A DNA stretch of 42,542 nt from positions 1 through 42,542 of the forward strand of contig DXGA01000084.1 of assembly GCA_019114165.1 (NCBI GenBank), written 5' to 3'. Source of the DNA: Candidatus Flavonifractor merdipullorum (GTDB lineage: Bacteria; Bacillota; Clostridia; Oscillospirales; Oscillospiraceae). This document shows, piece by piece, positions 18,533-27,582 of the stretch. A model generated the notes under the pieces. It had not been told where the DNA came from, ran no database searches, and saw nothing but the letters and a program-made list of their open reading frames with translations. Every line of letters starts with the position of its first letter. Position 1 is the first letter of the stretch. A program made the position numbers and the translations under genes.

Positions 18533-18556
18533 CACACTTTGTATTGAGGTAACGAT

Positions 18557-19432
18557 ATGAACGAACAGGAATTGCGCACTCTGGTGGAAAATATGGTGCG
18601 GGAGCTGGCGGGCAAGGAGAAAAAAGCCGTCGTCACCCCTCCTGTGCCCTCCGCCCAGGGCTGTCTGGACGATATTACAGCGGTGGATTTGAGAAAAGAA
18701 TATCTGGTGCCCCATCCCCGCAACGGCGAGGCGTTTCTGGACCTGAAGAAGAAGACGCCCGCCCGGCTGGGTCTGGGACGGGCGGGGGCCCGCTACCGCA
18801 CTTCCTCCCTCCTCCGCTTCCGGGCGGACCACGCCGCCGCTCAGGATTCCGTCTTCTCCCATGTGCCCCAAGCCTTTGCAACGGAACACGGCTTTGTGCC
18901 GGTGCAGACCCTGTGTAAAAACAAGGACGAGTATCTCACCCGTCCCGACCGGGGGCGGCGCTTCGATGAGGAGACCCAGAAGCTCATCCAGAAAACGCTG
19001 GGACAAAATCCGAACATCGTGCTGGTCATTGGAGACGGCCTCTCCTCCGCCGCCATCGAGGCCAACGCCGTGGACTGCCTGAAGGCCATTCAGGGGGGAC
19101 TCAAGACCTACGGTCTGGAGGGCGGCCCGGTGCTCTTCGTCCAGTACTGCCGGGTGGGCGCGTCGGACCACATCGGAGAGCTGACCGGGGCAGAGGTGGT
19201 CTGTATGCTGGTGGGGGAGCGCCCCGGCCTGGCTACCGCCGAGTCCATGTCGGCCTATCTCACCTACCGGCCCCGCATCGGTATCCCCGAGTCCAAACGC
19301 ACCGTCATCTCCAACATCCACCGGCAGGGCACCACCGCCGTGGAAGCGGGGGCCCACATCGCCGAGCTCATCCACCGGATGCTGGAGAAAAAGGCCAGCG
19401 GTATCGACCTGAAAGCGGGTGGGCTTGCATGA
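18557..19432 (+). CDS. eutC: Ethanolamine ammonia-lyase small subunit EutC
   Basis: [21 protein letters not shown] (encapsulation-peptide-like N-terminus), [55 protein letters not shown]. Confidence 0.95.
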   Translation: MNEQELRTLVENMVRELAGKEKKAVVTPPVPSAQGCLDDITAVDLRKEYLVPHPRNGEAFLDLKKKTPARLGLGRAGARYRTSSLLRFRADHAAAQDSVFSHVPQAFATEHGFVPVQTLCKNKDEYLTRPDRGRRFDEETQKLIQKTLGQNPNIVLVIGDGLSSAAIEANAVDCLKAIQGGLKTYGLEGGPVLFVQYCRVGASDHIGELTGAEVVCMLVGERPGLATAESMSAYLTYRPRIGIPESKRTVISNIHRQGTTAVEAGAHIAELIHRMLEKKASGIDLKAGGLA

Positions 19433-20085
19433 GGGGGCGTACCATTCCCGTACAGGTGCTGGCCACCCGTACCATTGCCAATGTGAGCGAGCCGCTGGCC
19501 CGGAAACTGGGCCTGCCCGACGGCATCCGCTCCATTGGCATCCTCACCACCGACTGTGACGATGTGACCTACTGCGCCCTGGACGAGGCCACCAAGGCGG
19601 CGGCGGTGGAGGTCATTTACGGCCGCAGTCTCTACGCCGGAGCGGCCAATGCCTCCACCCGGCTGGCCGGGGAGGTCATCGGTATTCTGTCCGGTCCGGA
19701 CCCCGCCGAGGTGAAAGCCGGTCTGCGGGCGGCGGTGGACTTTATCGGGAGCGGCATCGGCTTCCGGTCGGCCAATGAGGACGGTTCCATCCCCTATTTC
19801 GCCCACACCGTCTCCAGCACCGGCACCTACCTCTCCAAGCTGGCGGGGGTGCGTCCGGGTACAGCGCTGGCCTATCTCATCGCCCCGCCGCTGGAGGCTA
19901 TGGTGGGACTGGATGCCGCCATGAAAGCGGGCGACGTGGAGCTGGCGTCCTTCTATGAGCCGCCCAGCGAGACCAACTTCGGCGGCGGGCTGCTCACCGG
20001 CAGTCAGAGCGCCTGTGACGCCGCCTGCGCGGCCTTTGCCCGGGCGGTGGAAGAGATCGCCGCCCATCCCAAGGAGGTTTCATAA
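19429..20085 (+). CDS. eutL: Trimeric (tandem BMC-domain) shell protein EutL
   Basis: [73 protein letters not shown] overlap with eutC. Confidence 0.94.
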   Translation: MRGRTIPVQVLATRTIANVSEPLARKLGLPDGIRSIGILTTDCDDVTYCALDEATKAAAVEVIYGRSLYAGAANASTRLAGEVIGILSGPDPAEVKAGLRAAVDFIGSGIGFRSANEDGSIPYFAHTVSSTGTYLSKLAGVRPGTALAYLIAPPLEAMVGLDAAMKAGDVELASFYEPPSETNFGGGLLTGSQSACDAACAAFARAVEEIAAHPKEVS

Positions 20086-20087
20086 GC

Positions 20088-21542
20088 ATGGAATTTGACA
20101 AGGATTTGCGGTCCATTCAGGAGGCCAGAGACAAAGTGGCCAAGGCCAAAAAGGCTCAAAAAGTTCTGGCCGCCATGGATCAGGCCGCCATTGACCGCAT
20201 CGTAACGGCCATTTCTCAGGCGGCGGCTGCCGAATCGGCGCGGCTGGCCCGGTTGGCAGCGGAAGAGACGGGCTTCGGCGTGGCGGCGGACAAGGAGATC
20301 AAAAACCGCTTTGCCGCCCTCACCCTGTACGAGGCCATCAAGGACCAGAAGACCGTCGGCGTGCTGGCCGAGAACAAGGAACAGCGGACCATCGACATCG
20401 GCGTGCCGGTGGGCGTAGTGGCGGCGCTGGTCCCCTCCACCAACCCCACCTCCACTGTGATCTATAAAAGCATGATCTGTCTCAAGGCAGGCAGTCCGGT
20501 GGTGTTTTCTCCCCATCCGTCGGCCCTCAAGTGCATTCTGGAGACGGTGAACGTGGTGCGCCGGGCGGCAGAGGGCGCGGGCGCGCCCCCCGACGCCATC
20601 TCTTCCCTCACCACGCCCACTCTGGAGGCCACCAAAACGCTGATGGAGCACCCCGACACCCGGCTCATTCTGGCCACCGGGGGACCGGGCATGGTGAAAG
20701 CCGCCTATTCCTCCGGAACCCCGGCCATCGGCGTGGGGGCGGGCAACGGCCCGGCTTATATCCACCATACCGCCGATGTTTCATTGGCCGTCAAACGGAT
20801 TCTGGACTCCAAGACCTTTGATAACGGCACCATCTGCGCCAGTGAGCAGTCCATCGTCATCGCCAGAGCGCTGGAAGGCCCGGTGACCGACGCGCTGAAA
20901 GCCCAGGGCGCTTATCTCCTCAGCGAGGAAGAGGCAACCAAGCTGGGCCGCTTTATTCTCCGCCCCAACGGCACCATGAACCCCGCCATCGTGGGCAAGA
21001 CCGCCCAGACGGTGGCCAGGCTGGCGGGCCTGACGGTCCCCCCTTCCACCCGGGTGCTGGTGGCCCGGGAGAAGGGTGTGGGACCCGGCTTCCCCTACTC
21101 CAGCGAAAAGCTGGGGCCCATTTTGGCCTTCTATTTGGAGGAAAATGAGGAAAAAGCCCTGGCCCGGTGCGCCGAGCTGCTGGAATGGGAGGGCGCGGGC
21201 CACACCTTCGCCATCCATTCGGAGGATGAGGCCGTGGTGCGCCGCTTTGCTTCCGCCATGCCGGCCAGCCGTGTGCTGGTCAACACCGCCGCCAGTCTGG
21301 GCGGTGTGGGTGCTACTACCTGCCTTTTCCCCGCCCTCACCCTGGGCTGCGGCGCGGTGGGCGGCTCCTCCAGCTCCAACAACATCGGTCCGTTGGACCT
21401 CATCAACATCAAGCGGGTGGCCTGGGGCGTGCGGGAGGTGGACGACCTGCGGGGCGTCTCTTCTTCCCACACCCGCTGTGAGGTCAGCGAGGACGAACTG
21501 CAAACCCTGGTCAATACCATTTTGAGGAGGCTGCACGTATGA
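20088..21542 (+). CDS. eutE: CoA-acylating acetaldehyde dehydrogenase EutE
   Basis: [65 protein letters not shown]. Confidence 0.92.
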   Translation: MEFDKDLRSIQEARDKVAKAKKAQKVLAAMDQAAIDRIVTAISQAAAAESARLARLAAEETGFGVAADKEIKNRFAALTLYEAIKDQKTVGVLAENKEQRTIDIGVPVGVVAALVPSTNPTSTVIYKSMICLKAGSPVVFSPHPSALKCILETVNVVRRAAEGAGAPPDAISSLTTPTLEATKTLMEHPDTRLILATGGPGMVKAAYSSGTPAIGVGAGNGPAYIHHTADVSLAVKRILDSKTFDNGTICASEQSIVIARALEGPVTDALKAQGAYLLSEEEATKLGRFILRPNGTMNPAIVGKTAQTVARLAGLTVPPSTRVLVAREKGVGPGFPYSSEKLGPILAFYLEENEEKALARCAELLEWEGAGHTFAIHSEDEAVVRRFASAMPASRVLVNTAASLGGVGATTCLFPALTLGCGAVGGSSSSNNIGPLDLINIKRVAWGVREVDDLRGVSSSHTRCEVSEDELQTLVNTILRRLHV

Positions 21543-22186
21543 GCGAAGTCAACGCCGACGGGACCCTGATCAACCCCAAAGAGCACCTGATGCAGGAGGC
21601 CAGACACCTCACCAACAGTCTCATGGCCCCCATCCCGGTGCCTGACAGTGACGAGACACTGCGCGTCCCCATCGTCTCCCTCAACGGCCAGCCCGCCGGA
21701 ACGGTGGGCGGCGTGGGGCACGCTCCGGTCTCTGCCGCCAAGCGCCGCCGGAATAAGAGCAAGGCGGGAGAGGATGAAGAACGCCCGCCCGGTCCGGTGC
21801 TTCTGGACCCTCCGGCTCCCAAAGGGGAGCCGAAAGCAACGCAAGCACCCCAAAAACCATCTCAAACCCAACACACAAGGAGGAACAAGGATATGGCAAA
21901 TACAAACGCGCTGGGCATGGTGGAGACCCGCGGACTGGTGGGGGCCATTGAAGCGGCCGACGCCATGGTGAAATCGGCCAACGTACAGCTGGTGGGCAAG
22001 GAACAGGTGGGCGGCGGTCTGGTGACCGTCATGGTCCGGGGCGACGTGGGCGCGGTGAAGGCCGCCACCGACGCCGGCGCGGCCGCCGCCGAAAAGGTGG
22101 GCGAGCTGATCTCGGTGCACGTCATTCCCCGTCCTCACGCCGAGGTCAACGCCATCCTCCCCCACGGTCGGGACGAGGAAGCATAA
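21539..22186 (+). CDS. eutM: EutM BMC-H shell protein with in-frame 118-codon N-terminal extension
   Basis: Uninterrupted 215-codon ORF. ATG at 21539 overlaps the eutE stop (ATGA) with AGGAGG upstream. Internal ATG at 21893 begins the canonical BMC-H domain [62 protein letters not shown] with its own AAGGAGG. Confidence 0.85.
   Translation: MSEVNADGTLINPKEHLMQEARHLTNSLMAPIPVPDSDETLRVPIVSLNGQPAGTVGGVGHAPVSAAKRRRNKSKAGEDEERPPGPVLLDPPAPKGEPKATQAPQKPSQTQHTRRNKDMANTNALGMVETRGLVGAIEAADAMVKSANVQLVGKEQVGGGLVTVMVRGDVGAVKAATDAGAAAAEKVGELISVHVIPRPHAEVNAILPHGRDEEA
21893..22186 (+). CDS. eutM: Canonical-length EutM from the internal start (97 aa)
   Basis: ACACAAGGAGGAACAAGGAT-ATG, in frame with the 21539 start. 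Length and N-terminus match classic BMC-H proteins. Confidence 0.9.
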   Translation: MANTNALGMVETRGLVGAIEAADAMVKSANVQLVGKEQVGGGLVTVMVRGDVGAVKAATDAGAAAAEKVGELISVHVIPRPHAEVNAILPHGRDEEA

Positions 22187-22906
22187 ATGGCGCTGCTGAC
22201 CGAAGCCGACGTGCGCCGCATGTCGGACAACGGCACCCGGGGACCGGTGGTGGTGCGGCGGGACCAGTCCCTCACCCCATCGGCCCGGGACTGGCTGAAA
22301 GAGCACGGCATCGAGGTGGTCTATCCCCAGGGCAAGGAGGGCGCGCCCTACCGGACAGTGGACGGGGTACCCCTCACCGTCAAGCCGGAGCACATGACCC
22401 ACCTGAAAGGCAATATTCTGGTGTCGAAAACCCATCCGCGCATCGCCTTCCGCGGAGAACTGGACACCCTGGAGGCGGAAATTCTCTGGTGTCAGAGCGT
22501 AGCCGCCCGGGAAAACCGGCAGAAACTGGCCGCTGCCCTGGGCGAGGTGCTGGAGTTCACCCGCAATCTGGTGCGGTGTGACGTACTGGGAGAGCCGCTG
22601 TCCGACACCTTCCGGCTGTGCGGCCTGGACCCCCAGTCCATGCGGGAGTGGTCCCACTACCCGGAGCGGCACCTGGGACAGCCCCATTTTATGCCCGACT
22701 GGCGGGACGGCCCCGCTTTGCTGGCCCTCAACCGGGTGCGCACAGCGGTGCGCCGCACCGAGCTGGCCGCCTATCCCGCCTTCCGGGACGGGGAGGGCGG
22801 CGTAGCCCGGCCGGATCTGATCCTTGGCCTCAACCGGCTCTCTTCCCTTTTGTGGATTCTGATGATTCAGGAAAAGGCGGGACGTTATGCAGACAAACCT
22901 GATTGA
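22187..22906 (+). CDS. eutT: Ethanolamine utilization cob(I)alamin adenosyltransferase EutT
   Basis: MALLTEADVRRM...LKEHGIEVVYP, KTHPRIAFRGELDTLEAEILWCQ, PDLILGLNRLSSLLWILM. Confidence 0.9.
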   Translation: MALLTEADVRRMSDNGTRGPVVVRRDQSLTPSARDWLKEHGIEVVYPQGKEGAPYRTVDGVPLTVKPEHMTHLKGNILVSKTHPRIAFRGELDTLEAEILWCQSVAARENRQKLAAALGEVLEFTRNLVRCDVLGEPLSDTFRLCGLDPQSMREWSHYPERHLGQPHFMPDWRDGPALLALNRVRTAVRRTELAAYPAFRDGEGGVARPDLILGLNRLSSLLWILMIQEKAGRYADKPD

Positions 22907-23504
22907 AACCCTCACCAACCAGCTCTCCCTCTCTCTGGGGGTGGAGCTGGAGGCCAGCGGGAGGCACGTCCACCTGTCCAAAGAAGACGTGACCGCCCTC
23001 TTCGGTCCCCACGCCGCCCTGACGCCGGTGCGCCCTCTCTCCCAGCCGGGACAGTTCGTCTGTGCCCAGCGGGTCACCCTGGAAGGGCCGAAGGGCACCA
23101 TCTCCAACGTGGTGGTGCTGGGTCCTGAACGACCCCACACCCAGGTGGAACTCTCCCTCACCGACGGCGTTGCCTTGGGCATCCGTCCGCCGGTACGCCT
23201 TTCGGGGGACGTAGCGGGCACCCCTGGAATTACCCTGCGCTATGGAGACCGCTCGGTGAAGCTGTCCCACGGGGTCATCGCCGCCAAGCGGCATATCCAT
23301 CTGACCCCGGCGGACGCCCGGCGGCTGGGGGTGGAAAACGGCGAGGAAGTGCGCCTTGCCTGTCTCACCAGCCGACCGCTGACCTTTGGGGGCGTGGAGG
23401 TGCGGGTGTCCCCCGACTACCGCAGCTTTGCCCATCTGGACTACGACGAGGCCAACGCCTGCGGCTTTCAAAAGGGCGACCGGGCCATTCTGCTGCCCGG
23501 CTGA
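22887..23504 (+). CDS. pduL: PduL-type phosphotransacylase (EutD role)
   Basis: ELEASGRHVHLSKEDVTALFG, GVIAAKRHIHLTPADARRLGV: paired metal-binding motifs of PduL. Confidence 0.92.
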   Translation: MQTNLIETLTNQLSLSLGVELEASGRHVHLSKEDVTALFGPHAALTPVRPLSQPGQFVCAQRVTLEGPKGTISNVVVLGPERPHTQVELSLTDGVALGIRPPVRLSGDVAGTPGITLRYGDRSVKLSHGVIAAKRHIHLTPADARRLGVENGEEVRLACLTSRPLTFGGVEVRVSPDYRSFAHLDYDEANACGFQKGDRAILLPG

Positions 23505-23524
23505 GGACAAAAGGAGGGTGGGAA

Positions 23525-23797
23525 ATGCGTTTGACACGGCAGGAAGACGGGCTGCACATCACCGACCTGCCGCTGGAGGACATGGCCCTTCTGACGCTGG
23601 CCGCTCCCCTCAACGACGGGGTGCGCGCGGTATTGAAGGAACTCCTCTCCGGCGGGCGGGTGGTGGTGGCCGCCCAGGCCATGGAATACCGGCGCTACCG
23701 CAAGACCGCCCCCATGGGTATTTACCGCACATTCACCGCCATGGAGCGGATGTTGAGGGAGATGGGCATCATTGTTACGCGCCACTGTGACCGGTAA
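23525..23797 (+). CDS. Small eut-operon protein of unknown function (90 aa)
   Basis: ATG behind GGAGGGTGG, tightly packed between pduL and eutN: MRLTRQEDGLHITDLPLEDMALLTLAAPLNDGVRAVLKELLSGGRVVVAAQAMEYRRYRKTAPMGIYRTFTAMERMLREMGI. Confidence 0.65.
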   Translation: MRLTRQEDGLHITDLPLEDMALLTLAAPLNDGVRAVLKELLSGGRVVVAAQAMEYRRYRKTAPMGIYRTFTAMERMLREMGIIVTRHCDR

Positions 23798-24026
23798 GGT
23801 ATGGGCCACCCGCAAGACGGAAGGGCTGTCCGGCGTGCCGCTGCTGGTGACCCAGACGCCGGAAGGGACCGTCTGCATCTGTGCCGACTGCGTGGGGGCA
23901 GGAGAAGGGGAACAGGTGCTCATCGCCACCGGCTCCGCCGCCCGTCTGGCGGTGGGAAAGGCGCTGCCGGTGGACGCGGCCATCATCGCCATTCTGGACC
24001 CCCAACCGGAGGGCAGGATACCTTAA
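23772..24026 (+). CDS. eutN: EutN/CcmL-family pentameric vertex shell protein
   Basis: TTG start; LRATVTGKVWATRKTEGLSGVPLLVTQTPEG...CVGAGEGEQVLIATGSAARLA...VDAAIIAILD. Confidence 0.92.
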   Translation: MLRATVTGKVWATRKTEGLSGVPLLVTQTPEGTVCICADCVGAGEGEQVLIATGSAARLAVGKALPVDAAIIAILDPQPEGRIP

Positions 24027-24042
24027 GAAAGGGGACAAACCA

Positions 24043-25128
24043 ATGTCCATCAACGATATCATCTTATGGCTCATGGCGGTGTTCGTCCTGCTGGGCGGCA
24101 TCGACCGCATTCTGGGCAACCGCTTCGGCCTGGGGGAGCCCTTTGAAGAGGGCATCACCGCCATGGGCGCGCTGGCGCTGGCCATGCTGGGCATTTTGTG
24201 TCTGGCGCCGGTGCTGGCGGGACTGCTGCGCCCGGTGGTGGTCCCGCTTTACAGCCTGCTGGGCGCTGACCCGGCCATGTTCGCCGGTACCATTTTAGCA
24301 AACGACATGGGCGGCGCGCCGCTGGCCATGGAACTGGCCGAGAGCAAAGAGGCGGGACAGTTCGGCGGACTCATCGTGGGCGCCATGCTGGGCCCCACCA
24401 TTGTCTTTACCATCCCGGTGGGTCTGGGCATCATCCAGGCCGAAGACCGGCCCTTTCTGGCCAAAGGCGTGCTGGCGGGCGTCATTACCATTCCCATCGG
24501 CTCTCTGGCGGGCGGACTGGCGGCGGGCTTCCCCATTGGGATGGTGCTGCGCAACCTGCTGCCCATCGTACTCTTCGCTCTTCTCATCGCGCTGGGTCTG
24601 TGGCTGGCCCCGGAGGGCATGGTAAAGGGGTTTCAGATCTTCGGAAAAATCGTGGTGGCCATCATCACCGTGGGTCTGGCCGCCGCCATCTGGGAATCCC
24701 TCACCGGCATGGTCCTCATCCCCGGCCTGACTCCCATTGCAGAAGGCTTTGAGACGGTGGGCCATATCGCCATTGTGTTGGCGGGCGCGTTTCCTCTGGT
24801 CCATGTGCTCACCAAAGTATTCCGCCGTCCGCTGCTGGCGCTGGGTGGCGTGCTGGGGGTCAACGACACCGCCGCCGCCGGTCTGGTGGCCACACTGGCC
24901 AACAATATCCCCATGTTCGGCATGATGAGCCGCATGGACCGGCGGGGCAAGGTGGTCAACGTGGCCTTTGCGGTGTCCGCCGCCTTTGTCTTTGGCGACC
25001 ATCTGGGCTTTACGGCGGGATTTGACGCCGAGATGATCTTCCCCATGATCGTGGGCAAGCTGGTGGGCGGCATCACGGCGGTGGCAGCCGCTCTCTTCCT
25101 CACCAAAAAGGAGGCGCAGCATGGATAA
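24043..25128 (+). CDS. eutH: Ethanolamine permease EutH
   Basis: MSINDIILWLMAVFVLLGGIDRILGNRFGLGEPFEEGITAMGALALAMLG, TILANDMGGAPLAMELA, polytopic. Confidence 0.95.
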   Translation: MSINDIILWLMAVFVLLGGIDRILGNRFGLGEPFEEGITAMGALALAMLGILCLAPVLAGLLRPVVVPLYSLLGADPAMFAGTILANDMGGAPLAMELAESKEAGQFGGLIVGAMLGPTIVFTIPVGLGIIQAEDRPFLAKGVLAGVITIPIGSLAGGLAAGFPIGMVLRNLLPIVLFALLIALGLWLAPEGMVKGFQIFGKIVVAIITVGLAAAIWESLTGMVLIPGLTPIAEGFETVGHIAIVLAGAFPLVHVLTKVFRRPLLALGGVLGVNDTAAAGLVATLANNIPMFGMMSRMDRRGKVVNVAFAVSAAFVFGDHLGFTAGFDAEMIFPMIVGKLVGGITAVAAALFLTKKEAQHG

Positions 25129-25546
25129 AAGTAAACTGGAATCCCTCATCCGTCAGGCCCTGCTGGAGGCGCTGGGCGCATCTTCCGGACCGGGCATCCG
25201 CACCGTTCCGGTCCACGCCCTTTCGGTGGACGATGCCCACCGGCTAAACACCGGTAATCCCTCCCATCGGGTGTGGACCCGGGACCTCTTTTCCACCGCC
25301 GAAAGTCCCCGACTGGGGGCGGGCATCATGGAAATGACCGACACCACCTTTCCCTGGACGCTCCACTACGATGAGATGGACTACGTCCTGTCCGGTCGGC
25401 TGGACATCCTCTGTGGCGGTCAGCGCTTTTCCGCCGGGCCGGGCGAGCTCATCTACCTGCCCAAAGACAGCAACATCCAGTTCTCCGTCCAGGGCCACGC
25501 CCGGTTCCTCTACTTCGTCTACCCCGCCAACTGGCAGGAACAATAG
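25121..25546 (+). CDS. eutQ: EutQ-like cupin, ethanolamine utilization protein
   Basis: MDKSKLESLIRQALLEALG N-terminal amphipathic segment. Cupin core MEMTDTTFPWTLHYDEMDYVLSGRLDILCGGQRFSAGPGELIYLPKDSNIQFS. Confidence 0.88.
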   Translation: MDKSKLESLIRQALLEALGASSGPGIRTVPVHALSVDDAHRLNTGNPSHRVWTRDLFSTAESPRLGAGIMEMTDTTFPWTLHYDEMDYVLSGRLDILCGGQRFSAGPGELIYLPKDSNIQFSVQGHARFLYFVYPANWQEQ

Positions 25547-25606
25547 CGGCATATCCCCCCATCCAGAGGCATATACTGCCACATCTTTACCGAGGAGTGT
25601 GGCAGT

Positions 25607-26257
25607 ATGGAAACTGGCTGGAATGAAAATCGGGCGGTTCTGCGGGGCGTTGTGGCAGCGCCGCCCGTTCCCTCTCACGAAAATCACGGCGTCCGTTACG
25701 ACCTCTTTCCGCTGACGGTGCGCCGTCTCTCCGGTGTGGAAGACCGGCTCAATATCATCGCAGCCGCGCCCCTGCTCCAATGCGTCCCTCTTCAGCCCGG
25801 CGACGAGGTGGAGGTGGAGGGAGAGGTGCGCTCCTTCAATAACCGCAGCGGGCGGGGCAGCCGCCTGGTCATCACCCTGTACGCCCGTCATCTCCGCCCC
25901 GTGCCGGACGAGCCCCACTGCAACGACCTCACCCTGGCCGGGAGCCTGTGCAAGCCGCCGGTCTACCGCCGCACCCCCATGGGCCGGGAGATCTGCGACT
26001 TGCTGCTGGCGGTCAACCGCCGCTATGGCCGGGCGGACTACTTACCCTGCATCGCCTGGGGCGTGCTGGCCCGGCAGTGCGCCTCCCTCCATGTGGGGAA
26101 CGGCATCAGGCTGGCCGGACGACTCCAGAGCCGGGCCTATACCAAAGTGGACCAGAACGGCAGCCAGCGCCGCACCGCCTATGAGATCTCCATCATGTCC
26201 CTCTCCCCCGCCGGTCCCGACACTGCCATTCCGGAGCAGCGGTTCCTCCAAATATAA
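25607..26257 (+). CDS. Tandem OB-fold, single-strand-DNA-binding-like protein
   Basis: LRGVVAAPPVPSHENHGVRYDLFPLTVRRLSG ... LTLAGSLCKPPVYRRTPMGREICDLLLAVNRRYGRADYLPCIAWGVLARQCASLHVGNGIRLAGRLQSRAYTK: second half is SSB/PriB-like. Confidence 0.75.
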   Translation: METGWNENRAVLRGVVAAPPVPSHENHGVRYDLFPLTVRRLSGVEDRLNIIAAAPLLQCVPLQPGDEVEVEGEVRSFNNRSGRGSRLVITLYARHLRPVPDEPHCNDLTLAGSLCKPPVYRRTPMGREICDLLLAVNRRYGRADYLPCIAWGVLARQCASLHVGNGIRLAGRLQSRAYTKVDQNGSQRRTAYEISIMSLSPAGPDTAIPEQRFLQI

Positions 26258-26263
26258 AATTCA

Positions 26264-26294
26264 GCCGCCCCTCTTGACAGGGGCGGCTTTTTGT
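26264..26294 (+). terminator. Rho-independent terminator
   Basis: GCCGCCCCTCTTGACAGGGGCGGC followed by TTTTTGT. Confidence 0.85.
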
Positions 26295-26323
26295 GTATAT
26301 ACTGTATATGCTGAGTATACACA
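26292..26323 (+). promoter_or_regulatory. Candidate YtrA-type GntR operator/promoter
   Basis: Inverted half-sites TGTGTATA (292-299) and TATACACA (316-323) upstream of the GntR gene. Confidence 0.6.
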
Positions 26324-26344
26324 GTAATAACAGAGGTGCATCTC

Positions 26345-26725
26345 ATGGACATTATCATCAGCAACGCGGGCGCAACGCCCATTTATGAACAGATCACCCG
26401 GCAGATCAAGGGCCTGATCCTCCGGGGGGAGCTGTCGGAGGGAGAGGCCCTTCCCTCCATGCGGACCCTGGCCCGGGATCTGCACATTTCGGTCATCACC
26501 ACCAAGCGGGCTTATGAAGAGCTGGAACAGGAGGGGTTTCTCACCACGGTACCGGGAAAGGGCTGCTTTGTGGCCCCCCGCAACCTGGAGCTGGCCCGGG
26601 AAGCCCTGATGACCCAGGCGGAGGAACATCTCTCCCAGGCGGTGCATATCGCCCGTACGGGAGGGATTTCTCTCTCAGAACTCACTGAAACGTTACGGAT
26701 TTTATATCAGGAGGAAATCGTATGA
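26345..26725 (+). CDS. GntR family (YtrA subfamily) regulator
   Basis: MDIIISNAGATPIYEQITRQIKGLILRGELSEGEALPSMRTLARDLHISVITTKRAYEELEQEGFL. Confidence 0.93.
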   Translation: MDIIISNAGATPIYEQITRQIKGLILRGELSEGEALPSMRTLARDLHISVITTKRAYEELEQEGFLTTVPGKGCFVAPRNLELAREALMTQAEEHLSQAVHIARTGGISLSELTETLRILYQEEIV

Positions 26726-27582
26726 CGGCCCATACCGTATTGTCCGTCTCCGGTCTGGACAAGCAATATAACACCTTCCATCTGTCCGACGTATCCTTTT
26801 CGGTGCCCGGCGGCACCATGGTGGGACTCATCGGCGAAAACGGCGCCGGAAAATCCACCACCATCAAAAGCATCCTGGGACTGGTCCGCCCGGACGGCGG
26901 TTCCATCACCCTGCTGGACCGGCCGTCCGACGCCCCCGACGCCCTGGACGACATCGGCTATGTACCAGACGAGTGCCCCTTCCCCGATCTCTTCCGCCCC
27001 CTTCAGGTGGACAAGATCCTCTCCGGCGTCTATCGCAGCTGGGACAGCGCGCTCTTCCGCTCCTATCTTCAAAAATTCCATCTCCCGGAAAAGGCGCCCA
27101 TCAAGACCTTCTCCCGGGGCATGAAAATGAAGCTTTCCATTGCCGCGGCGCTGTCCCATCATCCCCGTCTGCTGCTTTTGGACGAGGCCACCAGCGGTCT
27201 GGACCCGGTGGTCCGGGAGGAGATTCTGGACGAATTTCTCGCCTTTTTGTCCGACGAGGACCACGGCGTCCTCCTCTCCACCCACATCACCAGCGATCTG
27301 GAGCGGGCGGCGGACTATGTGGTCTATCTCCACAGTGGAAAAGTCATGTTGAACGGCGAAAAGGACGAAATTCTGGACCGATACGGCAAACTGGTCTGTT
27401 CTGCCGCCGATCTGGAGCAGGTGGAGCCCTCTTTCCTGAACGGCGTACGCCGGGGACAGTTTTCCTGTGAGGCCCTGGTGAACGACCGGCCGGAATTTCA
27501 GCGGCGCTATCCCCATTTGTTGGTGGACCGAGTCACACTGGAGGATATCATGGTCTTTATGGGAAAGGAGAACCGGCAATGA
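26722..27582 (+). CDS. ABC transporter ATP-binding protein
   Basis: GENGAGKST, LLLLDEATSGLDP. ATGA overlap with gntR. Confidence 0.93.
   Translation: MTAHTVLSVSGLDKQYNTFHLSDVSFSVPGGTMVGLIGENGAGKSTTIKSILGLVRPDGGSITLLDRPSDAPDALDDIGYVPDECPFPDLFRPLQVDKILSGVYRSWDSALFRSYLQKFHLPEKAPIKTFSRGMKMKLSIAAALSHHPRLLLLDEATSGLDPVVREEILDEFLAFLSDEDHGVLLSTHITSDLERAADYVVYLHSGKVMLNGEKDEILDRYGKLVCSAADLEQVEPSFLNGVRRGQFSCEALVNDRPEFQRRYPHLLVDRVTLEDIMVFMGKENRQ

Noticed and set aside
21131-23221. 696-aa antisense ORF across eutE-eutM-eutT-pduL
   Set aside because: Spurious for the same reason. Spans several well-supported plus-strand genes.
23772-24026. eutN annotated from an ATG start
   Set aside because: No suitably placed ATG; the EutN N-terminus fits a TTG start at 23772, so the ORF was retained with TTG.
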